Shown piece by piece: positions 23,645-32,838 of a DNA stretch of 45,202 nucleotides; position 1 is the stretch's first letter; each line of letters begins with the position of its first letter. The notes below the pieces were generated by a model. That model was given only the letters and a program-made list of their open reading frames with translations. It did no database searches and was not told where the DNA came from. The position numbers and the translations under genes are program-made. The stretch is taken from the NCBI RefSeq assembly GCF_001957135.1, contig NZ_MPHK01000028.1:1030-46231 (forward strand). Direction: 5' to 3'. The DNA is from Shewanella sp. UCD-KL21. GTDB taxonomy: Bacteria > Pseudomonadota > Gammaproteobacteria > Enterobacterales > Shewanellaceae.

Positions 23645-24019
23645 ATGAATGATGAGTATTTAAATGATCCAAAAGTGCACTTGGTAGGACTGAAGACCGT
23701 ACTGTTTATTTTAGACAAGTGGCAATGTAGTACTACCCAGAAAGAGCGGTTACTAAGCTTAAAACTAGCAACTATTGATTTTATGTCAGATGTTCACTTG
23801 AATGAAGAACAGCTATTTAGAGTAAGTTATATTCTTAATATACATGCAGGGTTACGAACAATATTTTCAAACAATGACAACATATATGGCTTTATGACAA
23901 TGATGAACTTCAATGCACCATTTAATGGCTTGATGCCTTTAGATTTAGCGCTTAATCAAGAGGTGGACGGGCTGAAAACTGTTATGGAACACGTAGTATC
24001 ATTATCTTGGGGGAGCTAG
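23645..24019 (+). CDS. Orphan MbcA/ParS/Xre-type antitoxin-like protein
   Basis: 124 residues. The C-terminal half (ILNIHAGLRTIFSNNDNIYGFMTMMNFNAPFNGLMPLDLALNQEVDGLKTVMEHV) matches the toxin-binding domain of MbcA/ParS/Xre antitoxins (formerly DUF2384). There is no N-terminal HTH and no RES-domain toxin downstream; the next gene is the opposing recombinase. It may be a solitary antitoxin, an anti-addiction decoy, or a regulator that works with the integrase region. Confidence 0.65.
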   Translation: MNDEYLNDPKVHLVGLKTVLFILDKWQCSTTQKERLLSLKLATIDFMSDVHLNEEQLFRVSYILNIHAGLRTIFSNNDNIYGFMTMMNFNAPFNGLMPLDLALNQEVDGLKTVMEHVVSLSWGS

Positions 24020-24044
24020 TACAGCTAATGCTTTAACTCTTCTA

Positions 24045-27000
24045 TTAGTAGCTCTTCATCATTATCCCCATCATATGAATAAGAAAAATAACGGTGTTTG
24101 AAGAGTACTTTTTCTGCTTCCTTGCTTTCATTATTTTTTTCTCATCAGAATGCCTTAGCTCCAACCATACAGCACCATGTCCCTGACGCCCTTTATGGGA
24201 TGATAGCTTACTCGTTTGAGTTTGAATGCCGCGATAAGCACTTTCCCATAGTTGTCGCATAGGGCTTTGATTTATTGAAATAGTTTGTATTCTCCACTTA
24301 CTTTTAGGTATAGCAAAAGAGAATGCTTCAATAAAATGTTCTAACTCTTTAGGCGTTGAAAAGTAGATACCAGATTTACTGCTATTTTTATTATTTAAAC
24401 CGTAATCGAGAGCCCATTTTATGTTGTGCTTATCGTTTGGAAATTGCTGTCTCACTTTGGTGATGATTGATGAAAGCCACTTTAATTCAGATGCCGATTT
24501 AGGTTTAGAGGGGAGGAACCTATAAGCGGTACTTTGGGTTTGCAATCTTGGGTTGTCGTAGTTAGTCGTTATTGCCATTAATTTAATAGCATTTTTGTGC
24601 CATTTTTGGATATCACTTGATTCAATATGATATTTAAACGCTAATTCAATAGGGTCTAAACCTTGCTCAATTTGTTTTAAAATAAGGTAGCAAGTATCAA
24701 TATTAGCAATGAGTTTAGATTTAGATTTAGGTTCTAGTTTAATAGTGGTTAATTGCTTTGGCTTTGGAGCTTGAATAGGAATAATGTTTATTTTTTTTAC
24801 AGTGAAATCAAGAAAGCTTGAAACTGTCCAATGGTAATCCATGCCTCTCAACTTGGCCTGATTACTTAAGTTTCTGCGTGAACCAAGGTTTAAGTTAAGT
24901 AACTGTTTTTTAGTTGCCTTTAGCTTCATTGAAAGCAAGTTAGAGTACAGTACTAAATCACAAAAATGGAAGTAATGATTAAAACAGGTCTCAGGAGATG
25001 AGTGTCCATCAAATGCAGCAATCGCATAGTATTTATTACGTTGTGTCTTACCTGCCAATACATTGATGATCTTATGGATTTGTTGGGTTGAATAGGGAAC
25101 GATTTCTGGGTGCTTAGCACTGTCTTCATTTAATTCAAAAATTAACTGCAAGCGAGATATTGCGCTATGCCTTAAGTGGTGAAAAACCAAATTATCAATG
25201 CCTGAAAGCTGCCTTAGTGCCGTTTTGGTGAAGTTAGATAACAAAAATTTATCTATTGGTTTATTAATATCTTGGCCAATCGTAAAGGCTAGGCAAGTAT
25301 CTGGTGCTGTTGATTGCTCCTGCCGGGCTATTTTTAGTGACTCGTCGATAATCTCTTTTTCATGTTCAAGTAATAAAGCATAGAATGGTACTTTTCGAAG
25401 GGATGAAGTGCTTTTGTTATCAGAAAAGTTATTGCTCCTTATTTCGATCCAATGCTCAGGAGAGCTTTCAATATCTTTTAGTCTAAGCTTGATGGCTTCG
25501 CTAATTCGTAATCCGCACCGATATGAAATAATTAATATACTTTTTATGGTCGCCTTATTTTTAAAGTCTAAATCACTTATTCCATCAACAGTATCCAGTA
25601 ATGCCTTAAATAGTGTTTCATCAACAAAACCAGCGTTAGTATGATGCTTATATTTCGATCCTTTGTTAATGGGCTCAAGTAGAAGTGGGAATCCAAAGTT
25701 TTGAACGCTAAAGGCATGAAAATCACTCAAGCGACAAGCAAGTTGAGTTTTGGTTGCTAAGCCTTTGGTAAGCTCAATCAGTTCATTGTATAGGTCTTGA
25801 AAATCTTGCTCATCAGCGTCTGTTAAATCAATTGATTCTGTTGTATAAAGCCACTTTCTTGATAGGGTGGAGTGATAGGTACGTATGGTTGATGGCTTAC
25901 ATGTTTTTAGTTTATGGATATACCATTTTAATAGTACTTCCTGAGCAATTGATATCTCAAGTGTACTTTCTAGCGTGTTTAAATGTTGCTTTAACGATTT
26001 TGATGTCAGTTTTTTATTACCTGTTTCTTTTAAGGTCTGGGACAGTATTTGAAAGAATTTTGAACATGGCAAAGTAGGTATTGTATCGCGTAACCCTTTA
26101 GGTTCGATGCTTCTAACTGGACTATAAAAGTTAAGTTTTGGGTTAGTTACAATAGGTGTTGTAACTAACCTCGCTAAATTGTCTTTAGGTAGACTATAAG
26201 CTTTGTTTCTTCCCATTGCATATTCAAGCATTGCTTGATTTATTCTGACATTAGGCAAAAATTGTATAATAGATATTGCTGACTTTACCAACCTTTTTAG
26301 GTTTGTTGGGAGAAGCTCCTTGTCCTCATACTCATCGATAAGCAAAGCATGAATAGTTTTATTGTCTAAGGGGGCTTGCCAGTGAATATTTGGATTATGC
26401 TGTTTTAGCTGCAGAAAATGCTTAATACAGCTAATTGTTATTGGAGATAAATACCAGATCATCTCCGTTGTTTTGCATTCTTCGGTTGTAACATTTGTAT
26501 GGTAACCATGTTCATCAATTATGAGGCTGATAAAGGGTAAATTATCGATAGTTGAAATATTGAGCTGGGTGTTTAACTGCGCAGATAAGGCTCTTATTAA
26601 ATGATGATTAAGGCAACCTGAGTGGCAAATAAATGAAAAGATAATAGACCGATAAGCCTTAGCAATACTATCGCAATGGCCATTTAAAGATAGCTCTGTA
26701 AACCAGCGGTTATAGAGTTTTTGAAATACTAACCCATCTTGTATTAATGCCTGAGAGTGTATCGTTTTTTCGGCTTTTTGCGTTACCATAAAAGATGGCA
26801 TTGTTAGGTTGATATTGTTAGGTTCTGCTCGTTTAGTTACGACTGAATTACATCGATTAAAGCCTGACTTTAGATCTCTTATTGATGTAAATACAGTCGG
26901 TAAATCCTCAATTAGTCGCCCCCATGTAAGATTAAAATCCTGAAGGGGGGGAAATGCTGCACCACTTGGAAAGTGTTTTTCAACAAGTTTATCTGCCTTA

Positions 27001-27068
27001 ATTTTTAGATTACGTCTATGACGCTCTCTGTCTTTATTACGTTTCTCTACACCAATGGATTTAGACAA
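24045..27068 (-). CDS. gmtZ: Large tyrosine recombinase, gamma-mobile-trio GmtZ-like
   Basis: 1007 residues, far larger than ordinary integrases. A catalytic domain in the middle to second half shows RCGLRISEAIKL (first Arg), SLRKVPF (candidate Lys), FHHLRHSAISRL (His-x-x-Arg) and GHSSPETCFNHYFHF (His and Tyr). The last ~250 residues are a basic, probably DNA-binding extension. It starts at TTG 27068 after GGGG, overlapping the upstream recombinase gene by 8 bases. As third gene of a small/741/1007-residue set it resembles the gamma-mobile-trio found on defence- and effector-carrying islands of Vibrio and relatives. The letter assignment is from memory of that family. Confidence 0.75.
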   Translation of the reverse strand: MSKSIGVEKRNKDRERHRRNLKIKADKLVEKHFPSGAAFPPLQDFNLTWGRLIEDLPTVFTSIRDLKSGFNRCNSVVTKRAEPNNINLTMPSFMVTQKAEKTIHSQALIQDGLVFQKLYNRWFTELSLNGHCDSIAKAYRSIIFSFICHSGCLNHHLIRALSAQLNTQLNISTIDNLPFISLIIDEHGYHTNVTTEECKTTEMIWYLSPITISCIKHFLQLKQHNPNIHWQAPLDNKTIHALLIDEYEDKELLPTNLKRLVKSAISIIQFLPNVRINQAMLEYAMGRNKAYSLPKDNLARLVTTPIVTNPKLNFYSPVRSIEPKGLRDTIPTLPCSKFFQILSQTLKETGNKKLTSKSLKQHLNTLESTLEISIAQEVLLKWYIHKLKTCKPSTIRTYHSTLSRKWLYTTESIDLTDADEQDFQDLYNELIELTKGLATKTQLACRLSDFHAFSVQNFGFPLLLEPINKGSKYKHHTNAGFVDETLFKALLDTVDGISDLDFKNKATIKSILIISYRCGLRISEAIKLRLKDIESSPEHWIEIRSNNFSDNKSTSSLRKVPFYALLLEHEKEIIDESLKIARQEQSTAPDTCLAFTIGQDINKPIDKFLLSNFTKTALRQLSGIDNLVFHHLRHSAISRLQLIFELNEDSAKHPEIVPYSTQQIHKIINVLAGKTQRNKYYAIAAFDGHSSPETCFNHYFHFCDLVLYSNLLSMKLKATKKQLLNLNLGSRRNLSNQAKLRGMDYHWTVSSFLDFTVKKINIIPIQAPKPKQLTTIKLEPKSKSKLIANIDTCYLILKQIEQGLDPIELAFKYHIESSDIQKWHKNAIKLMAITTNYDNPRLQTQSTAYRFLPSKPKSASELKWLSSIITKVRQQFPNDKHNIKWALDYGLNNKNSSKSGIYFSTPKELEHFIEAFSFAIPKSKWRIQTISINQSPMRQLWESAYRGIQTQTSKLSSHKGRQGHGAVWLELRHSDEKKIMKARKQKKYSSNTVIFLIHMMGIMMKSY

Positions 27069-29271
27069 AGTTGATACCCCTACAATTTACAGAGGCCAAT
27101 TTTTTGTTTATATAATCGCTAATGATACTTAAGTCATTGATGGAGTATGAACAAAACCGTGTAAATGCTGGTTCATTTAACTCAGAGTGTCCCATCCAAG
27201 CTGCGATTAATTCTGGATTTATTTCCTCACGAACAAGTAACGACCTAATATAGTGGCGATGCCAATTCAATGGTAGAGGGAGTACACGATCAAAATGATC
27301 TGTCATTGTCTTAGGTGTTACCTCTTCTATTTTGTTATCAGTGATAAAGAAAAACAAATGCTCCTCGCCAGTGATTGCATGATCATAGCGTTGTGATAGC
27401 GCTATTTTTCGGTTCATAAATTCAACTTTCCCAGCTTTCAAGTATTGCTTGTAGTGCTCTAAAATACTAACTGCAATCTCAGGGATTTTGATCACTCTAC
27501 CTGATATGGACTGATGCATTTCTTTATCAGAGATCCATAAGGTGTGATTTAATAAATTATAATCAGTGATTTTTCCAAGCCAGCCAGTCACAGGGCGGTA
27601 ACCAGAAGATATTGCAAGAGTGAAAAGTACATAGTAAGTGATGAGGTTATGTCGACTATGAGAATAAAGATCAGAAATGTCGGATATATTTTGTTCTATG
27701 GTGTTAAAAAATTTAGCCAGAATTTCATCGCCTATAACGAGCGGACTTCCAATCACTTTGTTTTTCTCATGCTCTATTGAATAGTCAAACTTCAATATAT
27801 ATTCAAATTTTATTGAGGAGTTCTCTAAGAACTTTAAAAAACGCTGGTATGTTTTGTTTACTGTTTGTTCTGCTAAGTGTGTATATGAAAGTGCTGGGAT
27901 CTCATCAGCTGTTTGGCCTTGAATTAATGCGATAATAGTTGGATCAATTGCTTCTTGCTTTAGTTTTTGAGCTAAATAATTCGAGATCTTTTGTGTGCTT
28001 AAATTTGTTCTATGCTGCTTGTTGATGTGCTTTAGTAGATTGGATATTTTATCTAATGTTGATTGCTCTAAATCATTCAATAAATGAGTTTTGATGTCGT
28101 TTGGTAATTGAATAACAAGTAGCGTTTGAATCGGGGATATTAATTTAATTATGCGTTTACGTTGAGATTGGGTTGGTAGTATATGTTCAAATTCCAGAGT
28201 GTTTTTTGAGAGGTTGTAATCTCGTTGGCTAATATGTTGCAATGATGTACCTAAGGTCAAAGATGCTAAAATAAAGGATCGTGTTTTTTCACAAACTATA
28301 GTGTGGTCCATACAGTATTTCAGTAATGTACTAATTTCAAAATTCGTGGCTTGATAAATATCACAAGGGAGTCGCATTTTGGTTTTTAGTAATCTATTGC
28401 TTGTTGCTTGGGCCATTAATTTTTGTACAGCATAACCATTTTTACTTGGCTTTTTCATTGATATAAGAAGGGACTTCTTCTGATCTGATGCAGCTTCTTC
28501 AAGTGCCCACCCTTCATTACTAACTTTGACCTGTTTGATTTCAGTTATAATATCCCCGTCTTCATTTTCAACTGGCGTGGCAATAAGTCTTGTGGGTGTA
28601 GCTCCAGGATCTCGAAGTGTGGTCTTACGTAAAATACCTTCACTACCAGTATGGCAATCATTGTAAGGGACGTATATATTGGAAATTTGTCGTCCAATTC
28701 TAGATTTATTGCTGTATTCAAGTTTTTCTTTGCGTTTGGAGTCGAGAGCTTCAAGCAATTTTATCATTTCGATAGTAATGACATCGGGAAGGTTATTAGA
28801 TAGCTCATTTCTTTTACCTAAAGACCACTGTCTTATTTCATTGCAAACAGATTTGATAGCCGACTCATGACGTCCCATCATGTATAGTTTTGCACAAACA
28901 AAGAGTGTAATAGCCTTATATTGTTCAAACTGCTTTTGGTCTTGCGAAGGGGAGAGCATGACACTGGATATAAAAGCTGTGAAATAATATTGTTCTAATT
29001 GCTTTTTGCTGGTCAATTCCCGGTATAAAGATGTGAGGCTTTGTTTATGTATTTCAGTAGACGTAAATGGATTTGTTATTTTAATTTTAGCTAATGATTT
29101 TATCGCCGTTAATTCAGGGAATTCTCTTTGATATTGATGACTTAAGACCCTCGTTAGGTTAATTATCTCAACGGCGATGGTGGCATGATAATCAATTAAC
29201 TCTTCAGGGAATGCATTATTTACAGCATGCTTAATTGTTTCTGTATCAAATCTTGAAAGGTCAGAGCTCAT
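27061..29271 (-). CDS. gmtY: Tyrosine recombinase, gamma-mobile-trio GmtY-like
   Basis: 736 residues from the ATG at 29271 (MSSDLSRFD, after AGGA); a longer frame begins at 29286. The C-terminal catalytic region has SSGYRPVTGW (Arg), WHRHYIRSLLVREE (His-x-x-Arg), AAWMGHSELNEPAFTRFCSYS (His, candidate Tyr). The N-terminal ~450 residues are unique to this family. It overlaps both neighbours in the operon. A decayed relative of its catalytic domain remains at 2714-2992. Expected role: DNA strand exchange for movement of the island, together with the other two trio proteins. Confidence 0.75.
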   Translation of the reverse strand: MSSDLSRFDTETIKHAVNNAFPEELIDYHATIAVEIINLTRVLSHQYQREFPELTAIKSLAKIKITNPFTSTEIHKQSLTSLYRELTSKKQLEQYYFTAFISSVMLSPSQDQKQFEQYKAITLFVCAKLYMMGRHESAIKSVCNEIRQWSLGKRNELSNNLPDVITIEMIKLLEALDSKRKEKLEYSNKSRIGRQISNIYVPYNDCHTGSEGILRKTTLRDPGATPTRLIATPVENEDGDIITEIKQVKVSNEGWALEEAASDQKKSLLISMKKPSKNGYAVQKLMAQATSNRLLKTKMRLPCDIYQATNFEISTLLKYCMDHTIVCEKTRSFILASLTLGTSLQHISQRDYNLSKNTLEFEHILPTQSQRKRIIKLISPIQTLLVIQLPNDIKTHLLNDLEQSTLDKISNLLKHINKQHRTNLSTQKISNYLAQKLKQEAIDPTIIALIQGQTADEIPALSYTHLAEQTVNKTYQRFLKFLENSSIKFEYILKFDYSIEHEKNKVIGSPLVIGDEILAKFFNTIEQNISDISDLYSHSRHNLITYYVLFTLAISSGYRPVTGWLGKITDYNLLNHTLWISDKEMHQSISGRVIKIPEIAVSILEHYKQYLKAGKVEFMNRKIALSQRYDHAITGEEHLFFFITDNKIEEVTPKTMTDHFDRVLPLPLNWHRHYIRSLLVREEINPELIAAWMGHSELNEPAFTRFCSYSINDLSIISDYINKKLASVNCRGINFV

Positions 29272-29845
29272 TATCACTATCCTCATTAATCAACTGCTCA
29301 AAAATAGAAATATGTTTTTCTGCATGAGAAGCATTGTGACGAGACTTTTGCTTCGCAATCGTATCTTTAGTTTTACCAGTCATGTTAGCTAGCAACTGCT
29401 GAGTTAGATGTTGCTGGCCATAAAATTGGTTGGCAACTTCAGCAGGAATCTTGTTTTTGATATTTGACTGGACTAGATCCAAATGCTCACTTGAAATTGA
29501 ATTTAATAGAGTATTAGATATCACCCCCTTCCAGGCAAAAAGTGCAATGCCTTCGTCAGAAATATCTTTATCGGTGATTATGGTAAGTGTAGACAGGTCT
29601 AGATTGTACAAATCAAATATGGTTGATTCAAAGCCAGAAAAAATTTGAAGTTCAGTTTCAACAAGCTTGGCTCGAAGGATAATACCCTCGCTCAACAGCT
29701 TTACATTGAACAAGTCTTTTCTAATGGCGTCAGAAAATAGGAATTGCAGAGATTTAACAAAATCAAATGCTGGAATAGCAGCAGAATGAATCTTGATTTT
29801 GGAAATTTTTTTCCTGTTCTTATTGGATAAAAAATTAGTCATCAA
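29261..29845 (-). CDS. gmtX: First gene of the recombinase trio, GmtX-like
   Basis: 194 residues. Basic N-terminus (SNKRKKISKIKIHS-like stretch), then a mixed alpha/beta middle and a C-terminal helix-turn-helix-like segment (LTQQLLANMTGKTKDTIAKQKSRHNAS). It ends in an acidic tail and overlaps the next gene's start by 11 bases. First gene of the minus-strand operon. By position and size it corresponds to the small DNA-binding member of the gamma-mobile-trio; I cannot confirm the identity by search. Confidence 0.6.
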   Translation of the reverse strand: MMTNFLSNKNRKKISKIKIHSAAIPAFDFVKSLQFLFSDAIRKDLFNVKLLSEGIILRAKLVETELQIFSGFESTIFDLYNLDLSTLTIITDKDISDEGIALFAWKGVISNTLLNSISSEHLDLVQSNIKNKIPAEVANQFYGQQHLTQQLLANMTGKTKDTIAKQKSRHNASHAEKHISIFEQLINEDSDNEL

Positions 29846-30235
29846 AGCCTCATTATTTTATGAACCGACATTTAATAGATTGCTTAGAACATGAATTAAA
29901 GTCAAGGTGTTTTGTTATTTATTTCCTTTGTTATCATGAGCTTATGATTTTTTAGTGAAAAGTGGACTTATTTAGTACCACATAAGTAAATTGTTATTTT
30001 TAAGGTTTTAGCTTTAAATTATGTTGGATTTATATCTATAAACTTAAAAATTTACAGACATTATTTCAGTGATTTTTGTTACTTGAGTTGTAAAAGCAAT
30101 GGTAGGGAGTTTAGGTATGAATGCACTTTATTTTTATTCGAATATCAAAATAATTTATAGACGGAACTCAGGGTCTTGTTTAGAATTATAAAACATTATA
30201 TTTCAGTGATATAAGTATCAAACAAGGATGATGAA
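29846..30235. other. AT-rich divergent intergenic region
   Basis: 390 bp of about 75 % AT between the recombinase trio (leftward) and the membrane-protein operon (rightward). It must hold both promoters, but I see no distinctive repeats or operator. An AAGGATGATGAA stretch before 30236 provides the ribosome-binding site of the rightward gene. Confidence 0.6.
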
Positions 30236-30793
30236 ATGACATTTTTTTCGAAAGTGGATTTATTTTTTACCCGTGTAGTAGCGTGGCTAATTCATATGGT
30301 TGGTTATGCTTTTATTGCCTTAATCGGTATGACATCCATAGTTTTATTTCCATTTTCATTTTTTGAGTACAGTGAAGGGCTAGCTGATCTTGATTTATTA
30401 GAAATTTCATTAATTGCTCTCTTCTTTGGTGCCCTTTGGCGTTTTGTTAAGAAAACTCGAGATTGCGGAGAAAGTTATTGGGCTGCAACAAAAAAAATAT
30501 GCATTTTACTGACTTTAGCTAGTTTGTTTTTGGGCTTTATAGAATATTGCTTTTTCTACTTCCTTTTACAAGAACAGGGCAACCTTACTTTTGCATATTT
30601 TGAAAACAGCAATGACTGGATTCTCCTCTTTAATTCAGTAGTTTTGATTGTAACGCTCTATGGGTTAGTCCCTACTGAAACTCAGCGTCAGGTAGGTATT
30701 ACTGATGACGAAAACTTTGCTGCAGTTGGTACTCCTGAGGAAACGGATATCGAAAGTGATTCAAACACGGAGCTAAAACCAAATGGTATTTAA
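30236..30793 (+). CDS. Inner-membrane protein, unknown function
   Basis: 185 residues with four predicted membrane helices (about 15-40, 50-67, 80-103 and 123-143) and an acidic cytoplasmic tail (DDENFAAVGTPEETDIESDSNTE). It is preceded by AAGGATGATGAA. The stop lies inside the next gene (11-base overlap), giving a coupled three-gene operon. No family recognised. A membrane partner or immunity-type role is possible, given the secreted protein that follows. Confidence 0.7.
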   Translation: MTFFSKVDLFFTRVVAWLIHMVGYAFIALIGMTSIVLFPFSFFEYSEGLADLDLLEISLIALFFGALWRFVKKTRDCGESYWAATKKICILLTLASLFLGFIEYCFFYFLLQEQGNLTFAYFENSNDWILLFNSVVLIVTLYGLVPTETQRQVGITDDENFAAVGTPEETDIESDSNTELKPNGI

Positions 30794-31172
30794 ACATAGC
30801 TTTTTAATTACAACGATTGTATTCCTTTTTTATACGACTCCACTGCAAGCTAAAAACTCTCTGTTTGGCGATGATGCAGAGATCTTAGTCCAGGCTTGTC
30901 AGGAAGCCGTTACTATTTTTCAAAAGCGGGATGAAAAGAGATTATTAGCATCAATTAGTACATCGACATCTGAAGCGCTTAGAGCTGGGTATTGTATAGG
31001 TGTTCTTCAGCAATACATAAAGCAGAATTCCTCTTGTCGTTACAGTGGCTATAAACAAACTAACTGGTATCCGATGGCCGAAGCACTAGCCAGCATTTCT
31101 TTTGGCTCCAATGCTATGCAAGTCGGTACAAGCTCTTCGGTTTTATTAGAGAAGGTTTATTGTAATGGTTAG
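30783..31172 (+). CDS. Secreted Rap1a/Tai-like small protein
   Basis: 129 residues with a typical signal peptide (KHSFLITTIVFLFYTTPLQAKN, cleavage after QA). The mature part has VQACQEAV...AGYCIGVLQQYI...C...Y...MAEALASISF...VYC, the pattern of the Rap1a/Tai (type VI amidase immunity) fold with paired cysteines. No amidase toxin is adjacent, so it may be a periplasmic immunity protein kept as cargo or a domesticated sensor. It overlaps both neighbours. Confidence 0.65.
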   Translation: MVFKHSFLITTIVFLFYTTPLQAKNSLFGDDAEILVQACQEAVTIFQKRDEKRLLASISTSTSEALRAGYCIGVLQQYIKQNSSCRYSGYKQTNWYPMAEALASISFGSNAMQVGTSSSVLLEKVYCNG

Positions 31173-31833
31173 TGGAATCACTGTGCCTGATGCTATTTAT
31201 AAATTATTTGGAATTAGTGTCGCGACGGAAAGTATTTTTTTAAAGAATAAAGCTAATTCTTTTGTTCGAAATCAACTGATCCAAACAGTGAGAGAGGAAG
31301 GGGTCCAACGAGCGAAAGTATACATAAAAGATTTAAGCCAATTGGACGTTCTGCATAATGCTCTTCTTTTGGATGCGATATTTTCTGACACACAAGTAGT
31401 TAAGCGAATTTTTGATGATAGGGGCTACAGAAATGAGTGCTCTAAGACTATTGAAAAACTTTTGTGCGGAAATAATAATATCTCTGGAATAGCATTACAA
31501 AGTAATCAAGTTCAGATATTCATTGATACTTTTGCTTCAGATGTGGATCTTTATAAAACAAGATTGCCCAACCCGTTTTCTACACTCCCTCAGGTCGCAC
31601 TAGGAGATAATACTGGCATTTTACATGCGCTATTGATTAATTCTTCAACGCTAACCTCGACAGATTCAATATTAATGGCTTATCTTCAGAGGGATTTTAT
31701 TAAGGCTAAGCAATTATGTGAGTATCTAGATGATTCAGTATTAGGAATAAAAGCTCTTAAACAATCAATCGAGATTGAATTACAACAAGCTAATGAATTT
31801 GACGACTTACTCGACCAAATGAAAAAAATGTAA
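31165..31833 (+). CDS. Unknown 222-residue protein
   Basis: Third gene of the operon, overlapping the previous one by 8 bases. Largely helical, no signal peptide, ends in a charged segment (DEFDDLLDQMKKM-like). No motif is recognised. It precedes the viperin gene by 76 bp, with a palindrome between, so it may or may not belong to the antiviral unit. Confidence 0.65.
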   Translation: MVSGITVPDAIYKLFGISVATESIFLKNKANSFVRNQLIQTVREEGVQRAKVYIKDLSQLDVLHNALLLDAIFSDTQVVKRIFDDRGYRNECSKTIEKLLCGNNNISGIALQSNQVQIFIDTFASDVDLYKTRLPNPFSTLPQVALGDNTGILHALLINSSTLTSTDSILMAYLQRDFIKAKQLCEYLDDSVLGIKALKQSIEIELQQANEFDDLLDQMKKM

Positions 31834-31853
31834 AAATATTAGATTTTTACTTG

Positions 31854-31870
31854 TTAGTGCAGTGCACTAA
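31854..31870. promoter_or_regulatory. Palindrome upstream of the viperin gene
   Basis: TTAGTGC-AGT-GCACTAA is a perfect 7-bp inverted repeat at 31854-31870, followed by TTTGTTCACAACAAA (another perfect 6-bp inverted repeat) just before the ribosome-binding site. The pair is a candidate operator, or hairpins controlling viperin expression. Confidence 0.45.
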
Positions 31871-31909
31871 GTGAATCTGAGTTTGTTCACAACAAACGGA
31901 GATTCAAAG

Positions 31910-32824
31910 ATGTCACATACTAAAGTTCAAGAGCTCGTTATCAACTTCCATATGACTGAGGCGTGCAATTATAGCTGCGGTTATTGTTATGCTTCTTGGG
32001 AAGACAACGTTAATTCATCTGAATTACATCACGACAATTTAAAAGTGAATGATCTACTTGGCCAATTAGCGGCTCATTTCTTATCTGAAAACCCATTAAA
32101 CCAAAAGCTAGAATATTATACTGTGAGAATCAACTTTGCAGGAGGTGAGCCACTCATGTTGGGGCGACGATTCATTGATGCTCTTGTTTATGCTAAATCT
32201 CTTGGTTTTAACACTTCTATTATTACAAATGGTCATTTCTTAAATACTCATATGCTTCATAAAATAGCTCCTCACATTGATATGTTAGGTATTAGCTTTG
32301 ATACTGGCGACTATCTTTTAGCGTCATCCATAGGACGAATAGATAGGACGGGAGATTGGTTTTCCCCTGAAAAATTGATCGAAACTTGTCATGATTTTCG
32401 TATGTTAAACCCCCAAGGAAAAGTAAAGGTTAATACCGTTGTTAATGCGTTTAATTGGCGTGAAAACTTGTTGGGTGCAATTGAACAGATTCAGCCAGAT
32501 AAATGGAAACTGCTAAGAGTTCTTCCAGTACAAGATCAAAACTGCACTATCACCGACGAACAATACTATGCCTATGTAACTCGACATCAATCGTTGTCTA
32601 AATTTATCGTTGAAGAGGATAACGATGCAATGTGGCAGTCTTATCTTATGATTAACCCTGAAGGCTGCTTTTACCAAAATACGACTAGTGGAGGGGGGCA
32701 TGTCCAAAGTTTGCCCATATTAGATGTTGGTGTTGAAGTTGCTTTCGCACAAATTGATTTTAATTTTGATGCTTTTTCTCATCGCTACCTATCTGCGCAA
32801 CACACACCATCTAATACAAAGTAA
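31910..32824 (+). CDS. Prokaryotic viperin (radical SAM ddhNTP synthase)
   Basis: 304 residues from the ATG at 31910 (after CGGAGA); a GTG at 31871 is less likely. The iron-sulfur motif is CNYSCGYC (C19, C23, C26) in the viperin context NFHMTEACNYSCGYCYA. FAGGEP, IITNG, ISFDT, VKVNTVVNAFNWRENL, KWKLLRVLPVQDQN and the C-terminal ILDVGVEVA all parallel animal viperin. Viperins convert a nucleoside triphosphate to its 3'-deoxy-3',4'-didehydro form, a chain terminator for viral polymerases. Which NTP is used here is unknown. It is followed 14 bp later by a NYN-domain ribonuclease gene. Confidence 0.9.
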   Translation: MSHTKVQELVINFHMTEACNYSCGYCYASWEDNVNSSELHHDNLKVNDLLGQLAAHFLSENPLNQKLEYYTVRINFAGGEPLMLGRRFIDALVYAKSLGFNTSIITNGHFLNTHMLHKIAPHIDMLGISFDTGDYLLASSIGRIDRTGDWFSPEKLIETCHDFRMLNPQGKVKVNTVVNAFNWRENLLGAIEQIQPDKWKLLRVLPVQDQNCTITDEQYYAYVTRHQSLSKFIVEEDNDAMWQSYLMINPEGCFYQNTTSGGGHVQSLPILDVGVEVAFAQIDFNFDAFSHRYLSAQHTPSNTK

Positions 32825-32838
32825 ACAGGGAGGTTTAT

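Noticed and set aside
31871..31909. GTG start extending viperin by 13 residues
   Set aside because: It overlaps a palindrome, while the ATG at 31910 has CGGAGA at proper spacing and matches typical viperin N-termini.
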